Positions 48,023-59,304 of a stretch of 64,000 nucleotides of DNA are shown here, in pieces. Location: contig CM018041.1 in NCBI GenBank assembly GCA_008638375.1, forward strand, positions 11,648,846 through 11,712,845, in the 5' to 3' direction. A program made the translations under genes and the position numbers. The DNA is from Nyssa sinensis. Taxonomy: Eukaryota > Streptophyta > Magnoliopsida > Cornales > Nyssaceae. The stretch's first letter is position 1, and the number at the start of each line of letters is the position of its first letter. The notes beneath the pieces are model-generated. The model was not told the origin of the DNA. It ran no database searches and worked only from the letters and a program-made list of their open reading frames with translations.

Positions 48023-49513
48023 CCCCCCCTCAAGATGAGCATGTATATTTATAATGTTCATCTTTCTTAAATTATGATGGAAAGGTAGTGATCCGAGAGG
48101 TTTTGTAAAGATATCTGCTAGTTGTAATCTTGAGGGAATATAAAAAAGTATTATAACATTCTGCTGTAGTTTTTCCCTGACAAGATGATAATCGATCTGA
48201 ATGTGTTTAGTCCTTTCATGTTGTACTGGATTGGTTGCTATGGACAAAGTTGATTTGCTGTCAGTGTAGAGCATTGTTCGCTGAGGATGATCAACACTAA
48301 GATCTTGAAGAGCATAAAGTAACCACTGCACCTCACATGTTGTGGCTGCAAGAGCCCTATATTCTGCTTCTGCAGATGATCGGCTAACTGTGGCTTGTTT
48401 CTTCAATTTCCATGAGATTAATGAGTCTCCTAGGAAAATTTCATTACCTGTAACACTTCTCCTGGTGTCTAAGCAACCTGCCCAATTATTATCAAAAAAA
48501 TCTTTCAACTCTAAAGCTAAAAATGAATAGAAGAATAACCCTTGGCCTGGTGTTGCTTTTAAGTGTCTAAGCACACGAATGGCAGTTTGATAATGAGACA
48601 CTGCTGGTTTAGCAAGAAACTGACTAAGAACCTGAACAGAATAGGCCAGGTCAGGCCTTGCAATTGTCAAATATTGTAGTATGCCAATTAATCTTCTGCA
48701 ACCCAAGACATCCTCATAAAGATTGGGATCATCTGCACTAAGTTTAAGATTAGATTCCATTGGAAATGCAGCTGGCTCGGAACCTATGAGACTTGTATCT
48801 TGAAGTATGTCCAAAGCATACTTTCTTTGGCAAAGAGAAATTCCAGACTTTGATCTGGCTACTTCTAATCCCAGGAAGTACTTTAGCTGCCCCAAGTCCT
48901 TGATTGTGAATTTATCATGCAGAAATATCTTGAGTTGCTGAATCTCAATTAGACTATCACTAGCTAGTAGAACATCATCTACATATACTAGTAATGCTAT
49001 GAAAGAAGTGGCAGTTTTCTTAATGAAAAGTGAGCAATCAGAATTGCCTTGAGTAAAGCCATAATCAAGAAGAGCTTAAGAGAGTTTTGCAAACTAGTGT
49101 CGAGAGGCCTACTTTAGGCCATGGAGACTCTTTAACAGTTTACAAACTATATTGGGCTGTTTAACATCCAAACTAGGGGGCACTTCCATGTAAACTTCTT
49201 CATGTAATTCACCATGTAAAAAAGCATTATTTACATCTAATTGGTGAATATGCCAACCCCTAATAGTAGCAACAGCTAACAATGATCGAATTAAAGTAAG
49301 TTTTGTCACTGGAGAAAAAGTATCAAAGAAGTCTAATCCTTCTTGTTGAGTGTAGCCTTTGTCTACCGGCATTGCTTTATGTCTTTCTATAGTTCCATCA
49401 GCCTTGTATTTCACTCGAAAAACCCATTTACAACCTATGGTCTGTTTATTTTTAGGGAGAGTAACAAGTTCCCAAGTTTTGTTTAACTCTAAAGGATTGA
49501 GTTCATTTCTCAT
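48017..49513 (-). pseudogene. copia-C reverse transcriptase and RNase H (broken)
   Basis: 49513-49109 carries the RT start ([40 protein letters not shown]). A stop follows at SLHGLK. The YVDDVLLASD active-site motif lies near 48980. 48895-48017 is an open 292-codon frame with the connection region, RNase H (SSAEAEYRALAATTCEVQWL) and the terminal ADIFTKPLG, ending next to the polypurine tract and 3' LTR. Confidence 0.92.
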
Positions 49514-49526
49514 AACAACTTACCAT

Positions 49527-52277
49527 TCATGTAATTTTGCAGCTTGTTTGTATATTTTTGGGTTCTTTGGTAACAGAAATTGAAGCTAAAAAGGCTTTGT
49601 GTGGTGCTGAAAGTCTACTGACAGAGATAAAAGATGATATAGGATAGAGATTACTTGTGTTAGAGGAGCAACCAATAGAGTAGATGAGTTGTTTGCATAA
49701 GGAAACAATGAGACAATACCACAATAATAATCCTGCAAAAATTTTGGTGGTTGTTTAATTTTGGATGATTTTCTGATGTGTGAACCAGTATGAATGGAAT
49801 CTGCTAAGTTAGTTTGATGGTCACTATCGATATGAGAGGAATTTGATTCACTAGAATTCATTGAGGAATTATTGTGATCAGAAGGGATAGGATTATTTAT
49901 ATGGGAGGAATCGTGTTGGAATTCTGAAGGAGGAAACAAAAAAATAGGTATTTCAGAATTAATTGGAAGAATTTTGAATGGAAAGTTGGTTTCATGAAAC
50001 ACAACATTTTTGGAAATGATGATTCTGTTGTTGTTTAAGTCCATGAGTTTATAATCTTTGACATTAGAAGGATATCCTAAAAATAGACATTTAGTTGTTC
50101 TTGGATCGAACTTTTGTCTGTGATTAGTAATTGTAGATGCCAATGATCAAAATCTCGTTTCGTAGTGTTGTTTCGGTCACCTAGAAAATGGAAACATTTC
50201 GGAAACATAGTAAAAATGATGAAAAAAATTAAAATGTATAGAAACACTTAAAAACATAAAGTAAAATATATAAATATGTGAAGATAAATATTATAATTAA
50301 TTGAAAATGTTTTAGGGCACATGTCCATCCACACAAAAAGATACTAGGGTAAAATTAAAAAATATATATAAATGTTAATTAGTCATTAATATCAAATAAT
50401 TCTTTACTTATTAAAAACTAGCATAAAATATTTAAAGCTAATTTCTTTATGTAATATGAATTTATTATATATTTTCTATAAACTATTCAAAATTATTATA
50501 AACCATAAAATAATAAATATATATTGTGTAATACTCACGGATTAGACAATTTGACACAAGTTATATATAATATGATAAGTAAAAATAAAGTAATTTAAGT
50601 CTATTATAATTAGTAACTAAATATTAAAATAAATTATTTATCTACATTTTATTTTCACCATTTTTACTTTTCATTGTTTACTGTTTTTGAGAAAAAATAG
50701 AAATATCTTCTTATAATTTTAGGTTTTAATCTTTCAATCTTCTCCATTTAAAAAACAAATGGATATTATTTTTTACCAACTTTTAGAAGTATTGCTGATA
50801 CCACAGAAATGTTTCCATAGTTTCGGTATGTTTTCACTAGTTTCGGTATGTTTCTACGGAAACAACTTTATTTTTTATGGAAACGTTTGAATTTCGGTAT
50901 TCCACTAGTTTTTCGTTTCGGTTTATTAGGAAACAGAAACGTTTCGGCCGTTTCGATGGAAACGAAACAAAATTTTGATCCCTGGTAGATGCAAAGCATA
51001 AGCATCCAAAAACCTTTAAATGAGAAAGATTTGGTGATTTGTAAAATAGCATTTCAAAAGGTGTTTTGTTTTGGAGAAGATGAGTTGGAATTCGATTTAT
51101 AATATATGCTGCAATTAATACACAATCACTCTAAAAAATTAAAGGTAAGTTTGCTTGAAACATCAAAGCTCTAGCTGTGGTTAATAAATGTTGATGTTTC
51201 ATTTCAACAACTCCATTTTGTTATGGGGTTTCTAGACAACCCTTTTTTATGTAAAATTCCATTTTCACTATAAAATTGTGTAAGGATAAATTCTGAACCA
51301 TTGTTTGTTCTTATGCTTTTGACAAAAGTGTAAAACTGGGTTGTAACCATTTTAAAAAAAATTGGCAGCAAAGATGAAACCTCAGATTTATGTTTAAGTA
51401 TATAGACCCAAGTACATCTTGTAAAATCATCTACTATAGTTAGGAAAAATTTAAAACCAGAATATGAGATAGGAGCAAATGGACCCCATTTATCACAATG
51501 AATCAAATCAAACTCTTTATTAGAAATATTTTGTGATATAGGGAAAGGAAGCTTTTTCTACTTTGCTAGTGGACAGATTTCACAGACATTTGTACAATCA
51601 AATGTTATCGAATTGTCTATTTGTCTAAGAAAAGATATTCTAGAATTCGAGACATGACCTAATCTGTAGTGCCGAAGGTTTGATTGGTTTTGAGTAGTGG
51701 CTGATGCAAAGATTGATGTAGAATTAAACTGATATTGCTAGCAGGAATTAGCTTTTGAGGAAGCTTGAGAAAGATGATAGAGTCTTTGTTTGAATGAAAA
51801 GCTAAGAACACACAAGACATTATCTAAATGTAATGTGCTAGAAAGACTTACAGTTCCAGTATATAATGCTGGAACAGTTTGTCCATTAGGAAGATTAATG
51901 GAATTTGTAACTAGTTTAGGAGTAGAAGTATATAATAGAGGTGAACAGATCATATGATCTGTTGCACCGGTATCAAAGATCCAAGAAAATTCAGAATTTA
52001 ACTTGGTAGAGGCAGAATGACATTGATTAAAAGGGTTACCAGAAAACTGAGGGGTAGTGGCTAGATGTACTGCTACTGTGGATGTACTAGTGTTCTGAGT
52101 AGATGAATTTGAATTGGCAAGTGCTAGGAGCTTATTAAATTCTCCAGCAGTGAAACTAAACCTTTGGTTCTCATTATTATTTTGAATGTAGACCTCTTCA
52201 GTTGAAATGGTTGCATGTGCAGAGGGAGGATTTCTTTTTCCTTTAGGTCCACTCCATCCAGGGGGATAACCATGCAA
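49527..52277 (-). pseudogene. copia-C protease and integrase (broken, MITE-split)
   Basis: 52277-51738 has the protease region with SWIFDTGATDHMICS. 51506-51204 has the integrase core (HCDKWGPFAPIS, FLTIVDDFTRCTWVYILKHK, RTNNGSEF). The integrase C-terminal KVFGCLCFAST...[18 protein letters not shown] is split between 51030-50985 and 50140-49586 by an 844 bp MITE. Stops occur at 51738 and elsewhere. Confidence 0.88.
50141..50984. mobile_element. 844-bp hAT-type MITE in copia-C
   Basis: The ends are CAATGATCAAAATCTCGTTT and, reverse-complemented from the right, CAGGGATCAAAATTTTGTTT: an inverted repeat of about 22 bp with a few mismatches. The 8 bp sequence GTAGATGC lies on both sides (50133-50140 and 50985-50992), as hAT transposases produce. 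There is no coding capacity. Several further GTTTCGG/TTTCGT blocks in both orientations lie near the ends. It interrupts the copia integrase C-terminal coding region. Confidence 0.88.
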
Positions 52278-52316
52278 TTGAAAACACTAGTCAATTGTAT
52301 AACCATTGTAGCCACA

Positions 52317-53183
52317 TTAAGTGCAATGTAGTGAGGATTTCTTTGACTTGTCTTTGGAGAACTTGGACTGAGTAATCTGATTAGGCTGAGTATATCGCTT
52401 TGATAACAAAGCATGCGTTTCAGTACTTGTAAAATTAGTCAATTGTCTCTGACTTTCTTCTTGAAGTAGCAAAGAAAACACTTTAGCCATGCTAGGCAAT
52501 GGAACAACAAGTAACAATTGACTTCTTACTGAAGCATAAGAATCATTTAAGCCTACAAGAAACTTCAACACGTAATCTGACTGTTGTCGAAGTAGCAAGA
52601 AATTGAACAAATCATAGGTGCAAGAAGCCATTTTGCCACATGTACAGGTTGGGAATGGCCTATAATTGACATACTCATCCCAAAGAGTCTTCAAAGCACT
52701 AAAATACTTTGTAATCGAAGATGAACCCTGGTTGATACAACTTAGAGATTTTTCAAGATGAAAAACCCTTGGGCCATCGCTTCTCAAATATCTTGTTTTT
52801 AACTCAATCTAGAGATCTACAGCAGATGCGACGTAAAGCAAGCTATTTCTAATATCTTTAGAAATAGAATTCATGAGCCAAGAAAGTACCAAATTATTGG
52901 CACGGAGCCAAGCAATATGATTAACACGCTGATTAGTAGGAGGAGCAGTAATCGAACCATCAATGAAAGTTACCTTGTTCTTGACAGTCAGAGCAATGGT
53001 GATCAATTGACTCCAAGCGATGTAGTTGTCTCCTACAAAGACTTCTGAGACCAAGAGAGAACCCGAATTATCACTAGGATGAAGATAATATGGGCTAGAA
53101 GAATCATTTGAAGGATTAGAGGGACGAGAAGATTCTGAAGAATTGAAAGGGTTCGCTTTTGTCATTTTACCAAGAAAATGCAA
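52317..53183 (-). pseudogene. copia-C gag (broken)
   Basis: Two frames, 53183-52809 and 52787-52317, are joined across a premature stop. The N-terminal part has the copia gag signature SSPYYLHPSDNSGSLLVSEV and GDNYIAWSQL. The middle has LKTLWDEYVNYRPFPTCTCG, as in UBN2-type gag domains. The C-terminal Ser/Lys-rich stretch leads to a degraded zinc-knuckle-like CxxCGYNG segment just past 52317. It would have formed the retroelement particle; it cannot be made whole here. Confidence 0.88.
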
Positions 53184-53280
53184 GAAACGTAAGATTCTCG
53201 AGAAAATTTTTGAACAAAATTTGCAATGTAGATTGCAAGATTAGGAAAAAGGAAATATGCGGAAGCAAGTATGGTTTTCA

Positions 53281-53291
53281 ATCTGATACCA
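53281..53291 (-). promoter_or_regulatory. Primer-binding site, initiator tRNA-Met
   Basis: The minus strand reads TGGTATCAGAT immediately after the 5' LTR. This matches the 3' end complement of plant initiator tRNA-Met (TGGTATCAGAGC) over the first ten bases. Confidence 0.9.
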
Positions 53292-53590
53292 TGTTGAGAA
53301 CTCGATGAATAAAGGAGGAAAACTGGGAAAACAGAGAAGGAAATTGGGAGAGCTCCAGAGTTTGTGTAATTTGAATTGAACAAAATGAAGTTTCTTGATG
53401 TAAAATACAGGAATGTCCTTTTGTATTTATACTACATAGAAAATAATAACTGAATAATTGTATAACAGAAATGATAACTGTATAACAGAAATAACAGTAT
53501 CTAAGTCTTCTCTAGCTTTTTCTTTGCTTTTAACTTTTCTTTCTTAGACTTCAATTCCATGCTGTCAATATGAGAGGCTATACTTCAACA
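53292..53590 (-). repeat. 5' LTR of copia-C
   Basis: 299 bp from TGTTGAGAACTCGATG to GGCTATACTTCAACA. A TATA-like and poly(A)-rich stretch lies in the middle, and the tRNA-Met primer-binding site follows directly on the minus strand. Confidence 0.93.
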
Positions 53591-55170
53591 CATTAGGGTA
53601 ATACTTCTGAGCCAACATACAGGATAGCGAAAAGTCTAGATTTTGGATCAACCTCCAACCTTGCTTGGCTAACATAATTAAATTGACTACTTTTAAATCA
53701 TGGAAACCTAAATCTCCCTTTATCTTGGGGAGACACATACGTTCTACCCAATCCAATGATATTTTTTGCACCATTCTCGTGACTCCATTAGAAGTTACTC
53801 ATCACTAAATCCAGTTCTTGACACAAATAATCGAATAATTTGAAGCACAAAATGGCTCGATAAGGTAAAAGACTGTCATCGACAAAGAATAGATGAGATA
53901 CTAGTGGCCCACTTCGAAAGTCCATTAAAAAATTAAAATAATTCATATTTTTTTTCAAAATCTTAATCATTTGAATTCTTGAAAATTAAAAATGTAAAAA
54001 TAAAAATTAAAACAATGAAAAATGATAAGGATGATACATAGATTTTAAGGGCTGGAAAAGGTATTCTTCACCCTATAAGAAAATTTTGTGGCAAAAATTT
54101 CGGTATAAAATGGTGTAGAAGGGGATTGATCCTCTAATTTGGTACTCCGGCCCAATTTAAGAGTCTCTTTTATATTTTGAATATCCCAAAATATAAGTCA
54201 AATTTGAAAATTCAATGCAAGAAGTATTGTTAATTTTTATGATTACTATTTTTTACCAATTTGTTGATGTGAATGTAGGAACTGTAAGTATTTTTCAAAA
54301 CATAGACCAGCATATGTCATTATATATTTAAAATTTTGTTGCAAGAATTTCAATAAAATTTTATGCAAATTTTAAATGTGACTTTTTAAAAAGTTAATTT
54401 TCTCTAAAAGAGACTTTTTAATAGGAGTTGGACATTACTTTTTCAAACTTACAAAAATGTAATTGAAAAGTTCTTTCCTTTAAATATTTTTGTTATTTTT
54501 GGGTGTATGAGAAAATAATCTAAAAAACAGTTTAAAAACTTGAGGAAAAATTAAACAGATTTTTTTAGAACAACTTTTATAAATATAAACACAAAAAAAT
54601 GCAAAAAGGAAGTGATTATTTAGGATTCTATACTTGTAATTATAAATCTAGCACTACAAACCTTCTTCCAAAAATGAATTAGAGGCATTTTTTGGACATT
54701 GCATAGGTTACATCATTTTTCTTTGTAACAATGATGGGGTGAGAGGATTGAATCAACGTTGACTGCATGTAAAATAGACATTTACACCATTTGAATAAAA
54801 TCTCAATCTTACATTGGTTATTTTATTTGAAAGAATTTTTTACCCCACACATGTAGTTCTTTTTTTTTTCATGACCCATGCATTTTTTTAATTAATTTTT
54901 GGATCTATGTATTTTTCTAAGAAGTCTTATTAAAAGATTATTTTGAATCAATTTCTTTCAATAGAAGTATTTTTTGAAAAAACGTCTTTGAAGGGACATT
55001 TGTTTGTTGAATAAGTTACAAGTGTTGAAGAATTCATACTGATTAAAGTTTCACATTTTAAGTCAAATGATGTTTTTTAAAAAGAGACTTCAAGAGACGT
55101 TTTTTTCAAAAACTGTCTTTGGACAAAGTTTTTAGTTTAAGGCGTCTTTTCAAAAGACAATTCTAAAAAT

Positions 55171-55591
55171 TAGGAATGACAATTTGTCCCGCTTATCCCT
55201 AATGAGGCCGGTATAGACTGTTCATGAACGGGGTCGAATTTTTAAAACCCCGTTGGGTTCAAGGGATAGTCACCCCCGCCCCACTTAAATATTAAATTTT
55301 TTTATTATCTTTATATATATTATATTTACCAATAAATCATACTATAAAAAATTAGTCTTAAGGTTTTTCATATCCCACTCATATTATTTTTTATTGTATT
55401 AGTTATTTTGAAAATAATTTTTTAATTTACTTACCAAAATAATAGTTTTAACTTACTTAAGAAAAAGAAATATTGGGGTAGGTGATGGGGTAGGGTCGGG
55501 GTGAATCTCTAGATAGGGCAGGACGGGTCGGAAGTAGGAAATATAAATGGGTTTAGAATTGGGGAAGGGGCTTCCTGCGTTGCCATTCCTA
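55171..55591. mobile_element. MITE-like element with TAGGAATGRCAA ends
   Basis: The left end is TAGGAATGACAA, and the right end TTGCCATTCCTA reverse-complements to TAGGAATGGCAA. GC-rich subterminal blocks (GGGGTAGGGTCGGGG, CACCCCCGCCCCAC) surround an AT-rich core. Elements with this start are common near plant genes. The superfamily was not determined. Confidence 0.6.
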
Positions 55592-56726
55592 CTAAAAATA
55601 ATATGAATTTAAAAAATAAGTGTAAAAATTCATAGTCATGAAAGTTAATAATAAAAAGAATTGTGTGGGTAACGTAAAAAAATTCTGATTTGAAAGCCAC
55701 AAAGTGAGCCCACATTAGTTAGAAATAATAGGCCCACGTGAAAATTGAAACTGTTATTTGACCTATAAAAACGGAAAGTTTTGTTGTTGGTGTCTGCCGA
55801 ATTATTTGGATAATGCACGGACCAAAAGTTTCTATTTTTGTTGGCTGTGGTTTTTTTGAATCTGTAAATAATCAGGTGCGAGAATCACCACTCCTCCAAG
55901 GTGTGACGAAGCCATTCGCTTCTTGCCATGTCAGAAAATGTCTGTGATGTGGCTCTACATAATTGGCTTCTCCTCTACACCTGCATATGTTTTTCTTTTT
56001 TCTTTTTTATTAAATTAAGACACACTTTTCCATTTCCAAATCATTAGCATTCTCTGCAGGTCCTTTTCTCATAAAAAGTGTGTTGGGTGAGAAATTACTT
56101 CTTTTCTTTCTTTAATTTTCCCAATGGGAGTGTTGCAGCAGCTGGTTTCTTGGATACCCACAAAGCTTATATCCCTAAGGTCTCCGTCTCTCTCTCTCTC
56201 TAATAGTCACCTCTAATGTGTTGCAATAATGAATCTCAATTTTTGAATTTATGTTTTGTGTAAAGCATATATGACTCCATTGATCTGATCTTTTAGTTTA
56301 TTTGCAGAATGCTGGTAACACACAAAGGAATTCAAAAAACCAACACACTTTCTTCCTCTTTCTCCCTTTTGACCATCCATTTGGGGAGTTAGGAGCTGCA
56401 TTACATCCTTAGACTGTTTGTTTGATCAACCTAGGATCAGTTCTCACAGGCTTTATTTGTGGACAGTAGTAGTCTCTTTCCAAACATTATAAACCTGGCA
56501 AAGATTGCTTGCAATGGTTGACACTTGAATGAGTGATGTTGTGTTCTATCCATAACCAAGCAATTTTTGACATAAAGCCAAACCCATTCAAGAGTGCAAC
56601 AAAATCAGAATTTGTGAACTCCATATATTACCACATGAGAAGGAAAAAAAGTGAAAAAGAAAATGAATAGAGAGCTTCCCAAGATTCCACTTGTGAAAAC
56701 CAGGTTTGGAACCAAATTGAATTAGT

Positions 56727-56732
56727 TTTATT
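56727..56732 (-). terminator. Candidate poly(A) signal of PRR7
   Basis: The minus strand reads AATAAA, 260 bases downstream of the PRR7 stop codon. The distance is normal for a plant 3' UTR; use is inferred. Confidence 0.45.
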
Positions 56733-56991
56733 CGAGAGGGCTCTGCCCCTTTAAGGGTTGCCACCAACCATGTAGTAGCAGTCATAAAAGTCAGATGACA
56801 TAAAATAAGTCCAGAGTGTCTTTCAAGAGTCCTTGCACACATAAAATAGATTTGGTACTCAATTGCCTCAGTCCTACCAATTAACTCCTTCCCATTTCAT
56901 TCCCCACTATTGAATTATTGTTCCGTCCTTGATATCTAGTGCGAATCTTCATCTGCATATTCCACAGGTACTATCAGGAAAAAGAGCCAGG

Positions 56992-59033
56992 TTAGCAGTT
57001 TGTGTCATTGTGTTCGTTTTCCTGCACTGCCTGTCGCACAAATTGTCCTCGAACACGTGGTCTCTGCTCTGCTAGTCTCTTCCTGCTTTGGTATCGGACC
57101 TGGAAAGCATGACAAGGAAAAACAATTCCATCCATATTAGAATATAGAAATGAGGTACACAAATTTGTTTAGCTAGTAATGGTATTACCAACATTAATGC
57201 CCAAATGGCCTTTCCAGGGGCTGAAGAGTGTTATATTAATGGTGATTGATGTTTTCTGTGAGTGGATTTCTTGGGCAGGAGTGTGCAAATTGTTAATAAT
57301 TGGTTTTGTATTCTAAGGTAAGGTTCAATGGAAATTCCTATATTATTTTTTTGCTCAGTGCAAATGTCAAAACACAATCCAATACCAGTTACCTTTTTCT
57401 CAAAGCATCTCTCTTTCCTCTTCTGGCGGAACTTGTTCAAAGCAGCCTCTCTGCGTGCTAACTGGTATTGATCTACCCCGCTCCTGCTTCCGCTCCCACT
57501 TCCACCATCAGCTCCACATTTTCCATCTACCCCACTATCACCTACCATGTTTGCTCCTTCGGCAGCAATTATAGCAGTGCTGCTACCATTTTGATCACTG
57601 CTACCATTTTGGCCGTTGCTCCCATTGTTACTTCCTGAAGCACTCCCATTCAAACTGTAATTAGCAGCATTGCCTTCAATTGGTGTGCTGGATGGTCCAC
57701 AAGGTGCGGCTGCTGCCATGTTTCTCAAAGACAAATTATCATGGTTGGGCCACTGCTGTTGTTGCTGCTTTTTATGGACATGATGGTGGTGATGGTGGTA
57801 ATAGTGATGGTGGTGCTCGACTTGGACCTGCTGGTGCGTGCCCTTTGCTTGTGACATTTCGTTGTTAACCGTTGCATCATTGACCTTACCTTGTACAACA
57901 GGCTGAAGGGATGGCAAATGGCCATTTAGCACTGGCTGAAAGGTAGAGTACGGATGGATATTAACAGCAGATTTGGGCGTTGGCTTATCAATGTGTGCTG
58001 CTGGCTTGGTGTAAATGTTATTAGTAGTGGACCCCATGTCATTGTTGTTACTACTGCCATTGGAACACTGATTTGGAGTGCCCTTTGAATTAGATTGTAA
58101 ATTGCACATTGATTCTGACTTTACTGCTTCTGAGCTATTATCAAAGGGAGAACAGCTGCCTACATTCCCAGTGGGAGCCTGATTAGCAGTTGTAATGGTG
58201 TTATACCTACATGGTAATGAGAATCATGTGAACTTTCAGGTCTGAGATTTTTATTTGAGGTAATGATATCAATATTTGTAGGTTTTTAGTTCTCTTACCT
58301 TGAGAAGGCCGAGAGGTCTGAGTGTCTCAAAACATTTGGCTCTTGGAGACTGGTCCCAGTATCTACAACATCTCTCAGTCTTTTCAAACTGAGCTCAAGG
58401 GAAGGTACTTCCTTGGTGTCATAGATGACCTGATCTCTGATCTTGGAGAAGTTTGGAATTTTGGTGGCCGCATATTCCATCTGGGGATTAGTACTGTTGG
58501 CAATGGCACCCATAAGATCAGCAACTTCATTGCTCAATTCTCCATTCAGTTTTTCACTGTTAAGCTCCACTTTTCCTTTTCCTAGTTTCTCACCATCCTT
58601 CTTTGAGTCTGAATCAGAAAATTTGTCCTTATTAGTACCTGATACACTGGTTAGTACTTTAATTCTTGGGTCTTCAAGCTGTAACTCAGGATTTCTAGGG
58701 ACTCCTATCTCCAAGTCTTTGCCCATTGCAACATTATCTGAGGAATGAAATGCAGGATTGTTTTACCAAAAAGAAACCGGAACAAAGAAAAACACATATT
58801 AGACCAGGGAGAAGTGCTACTGTGATTGCTACAAACAGAGCTTGCATACCAAGTTCATCATTATGTCTGTGGCACTTTCTTGTGGCAATTGTAGGCACCC
58901 AGTTTTTACTAAATGCTTCAGGCCTTGAATGGATAACCTGGGCGCATGTGCTATCAGGGCAATCTGCTAATTGGTCCCAAGGTGACATTGTTTTGGGGCT
59001 GTCCACTTCTACTGCCCTTTTTGTCCAAGAGCT
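56992..59033 (-). CDS. PRR7: PRR7-type pseudo-response regulator, C-terminal four exons (5' part outside window)
   Basis: Exons 59033-58850, 58737-58299, 58206-57393 and 57099-56992 join in frame to 514 codons plus TAA. The first visible residues, SSWTKRAVEVDSPKTMSP, are the PRR7 sequence that follows the receiver domain. The EAR-like repression motif LELSL (58399-58385) lies in VPSLELSLKRLRDV and in PRR5/7/9 recruits TOPLESS. A disordered region rich in Asn, Ser and Gly follows, with a His-rich run and a five-Gln run near 57800. The CCT DNA-binding domain is split by the last intron: REAALNKFRQKRKERCFEKK, then VRYQSRKRLAEQRPRVRGQF. PRR7 represses morning clock genes such as CCA1 and LHY in the nucleus. 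The receiver domain must be encoded beyond 64000, so the first visible intron is at least 5 kb. PRR3, the sister clade, is a less likely alternative. Confidence 0.95.
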
Positions 59034-59304
59034 CTGCAAAACAAGAACATAATAGGACCTCAGGAGTATAAATTGCATTCAGTAAATCAGTGTCAATAAC
59101 CAATGTTACTATTTTGTATTTGATATTATGAAGCATATTTTCAGTCATCATTTTTTTTCCATATAAGTTTACATGACAATAAAACACGCACACATGTCCA
59201 TGCGTAGGTGTGTCCTGCAAGCCTGTACATAACTACATATTGATCCTTGGGTTTCTTCCTTTTCAACCAAACTCAACTCACATAGCCACGGGGAACTCCA
59301 AGTA

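Larger units (their letters stand above)
47736..53590 (-). mobile_element. Near full-length copia retrotransposon (copia-C) with both LTRs
   Basis: The two LTRs are 47736-48022 and 53292-53590. A primer-binding site for initiator tRNA-Met (TGGTATCAGAT, minus strand 53291-53281) and a polypurine tract (GAGGGGGGG next to 48022) are in place. Gag, protease, integrase, RT and RNase H follow in copia order. The 4 bp CATT precedes the left LTR (47732-47735) and follows the right one (53591-53594). It is defective: several in-frame stops and a MITE insertion. The LTRs differ by roughly fifteen substitutions and one 12 bp indel by eye, so the insertion is not recent. Confidence 0.93.
46370..53930 (-). 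mobile_element. LINE copy B, split by a copia element
   Basis: The right piece (53591-53930) carries the RT active-site region LVSHLFFVDDSLLPYRAI and, after an internal deletion, [19 protein letters not shown] with [20 protein letters not shown] to QKYYPN. The copia element at 47736-53590 then intervenes. The left piece resumes with DPFLMLRWAH-type sequence and GLRWWVGDGLSISIWKEKW, continues through the zf-RVT region with stops, and ends in an RNase H domain at 46754-46380 (VVARDCHGNFITGMT; FVKHSANGVARELTRYAR). The protein reads across the insertion, so both pieces are one element. It is 5'-truncated at about 53930. Confidence 0.85.
53931..56991. other. Spacer left of the PRR7 gene
   Basis: AT-rich and mostly without coding signal. 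54020-55165 has several GACTTTTTAAAAAG and AAGACGTCTTTT-like motifs in both orientations and may be an old DNA transposon remnant. A MITE-like element follows at 55171-55591. 55700-56130 looks gene-proximal: it has a CACGTG G-box at about 55733 and a possible start codon at 56124. The last 260 bp are likely PRR7 3' UTR. Confidence 0.5.

Noticed and set aside
54020..55165. A definite DNA transposon based on AAGACGTCTTTT-like motifs
   Set aside because: The motifs recur in both orientations but no matching pair of ends or target duplication could be fixed, so it is only mentioned within the spacer.
57680..57925. Frames opposite or out of frame with the PRR7 His/Gln-rich region
   Set aside because: Repetitive CAT/CAG codons open several shadow frames; the minus-strand PRR7 frame has clear family sequence on both sides.
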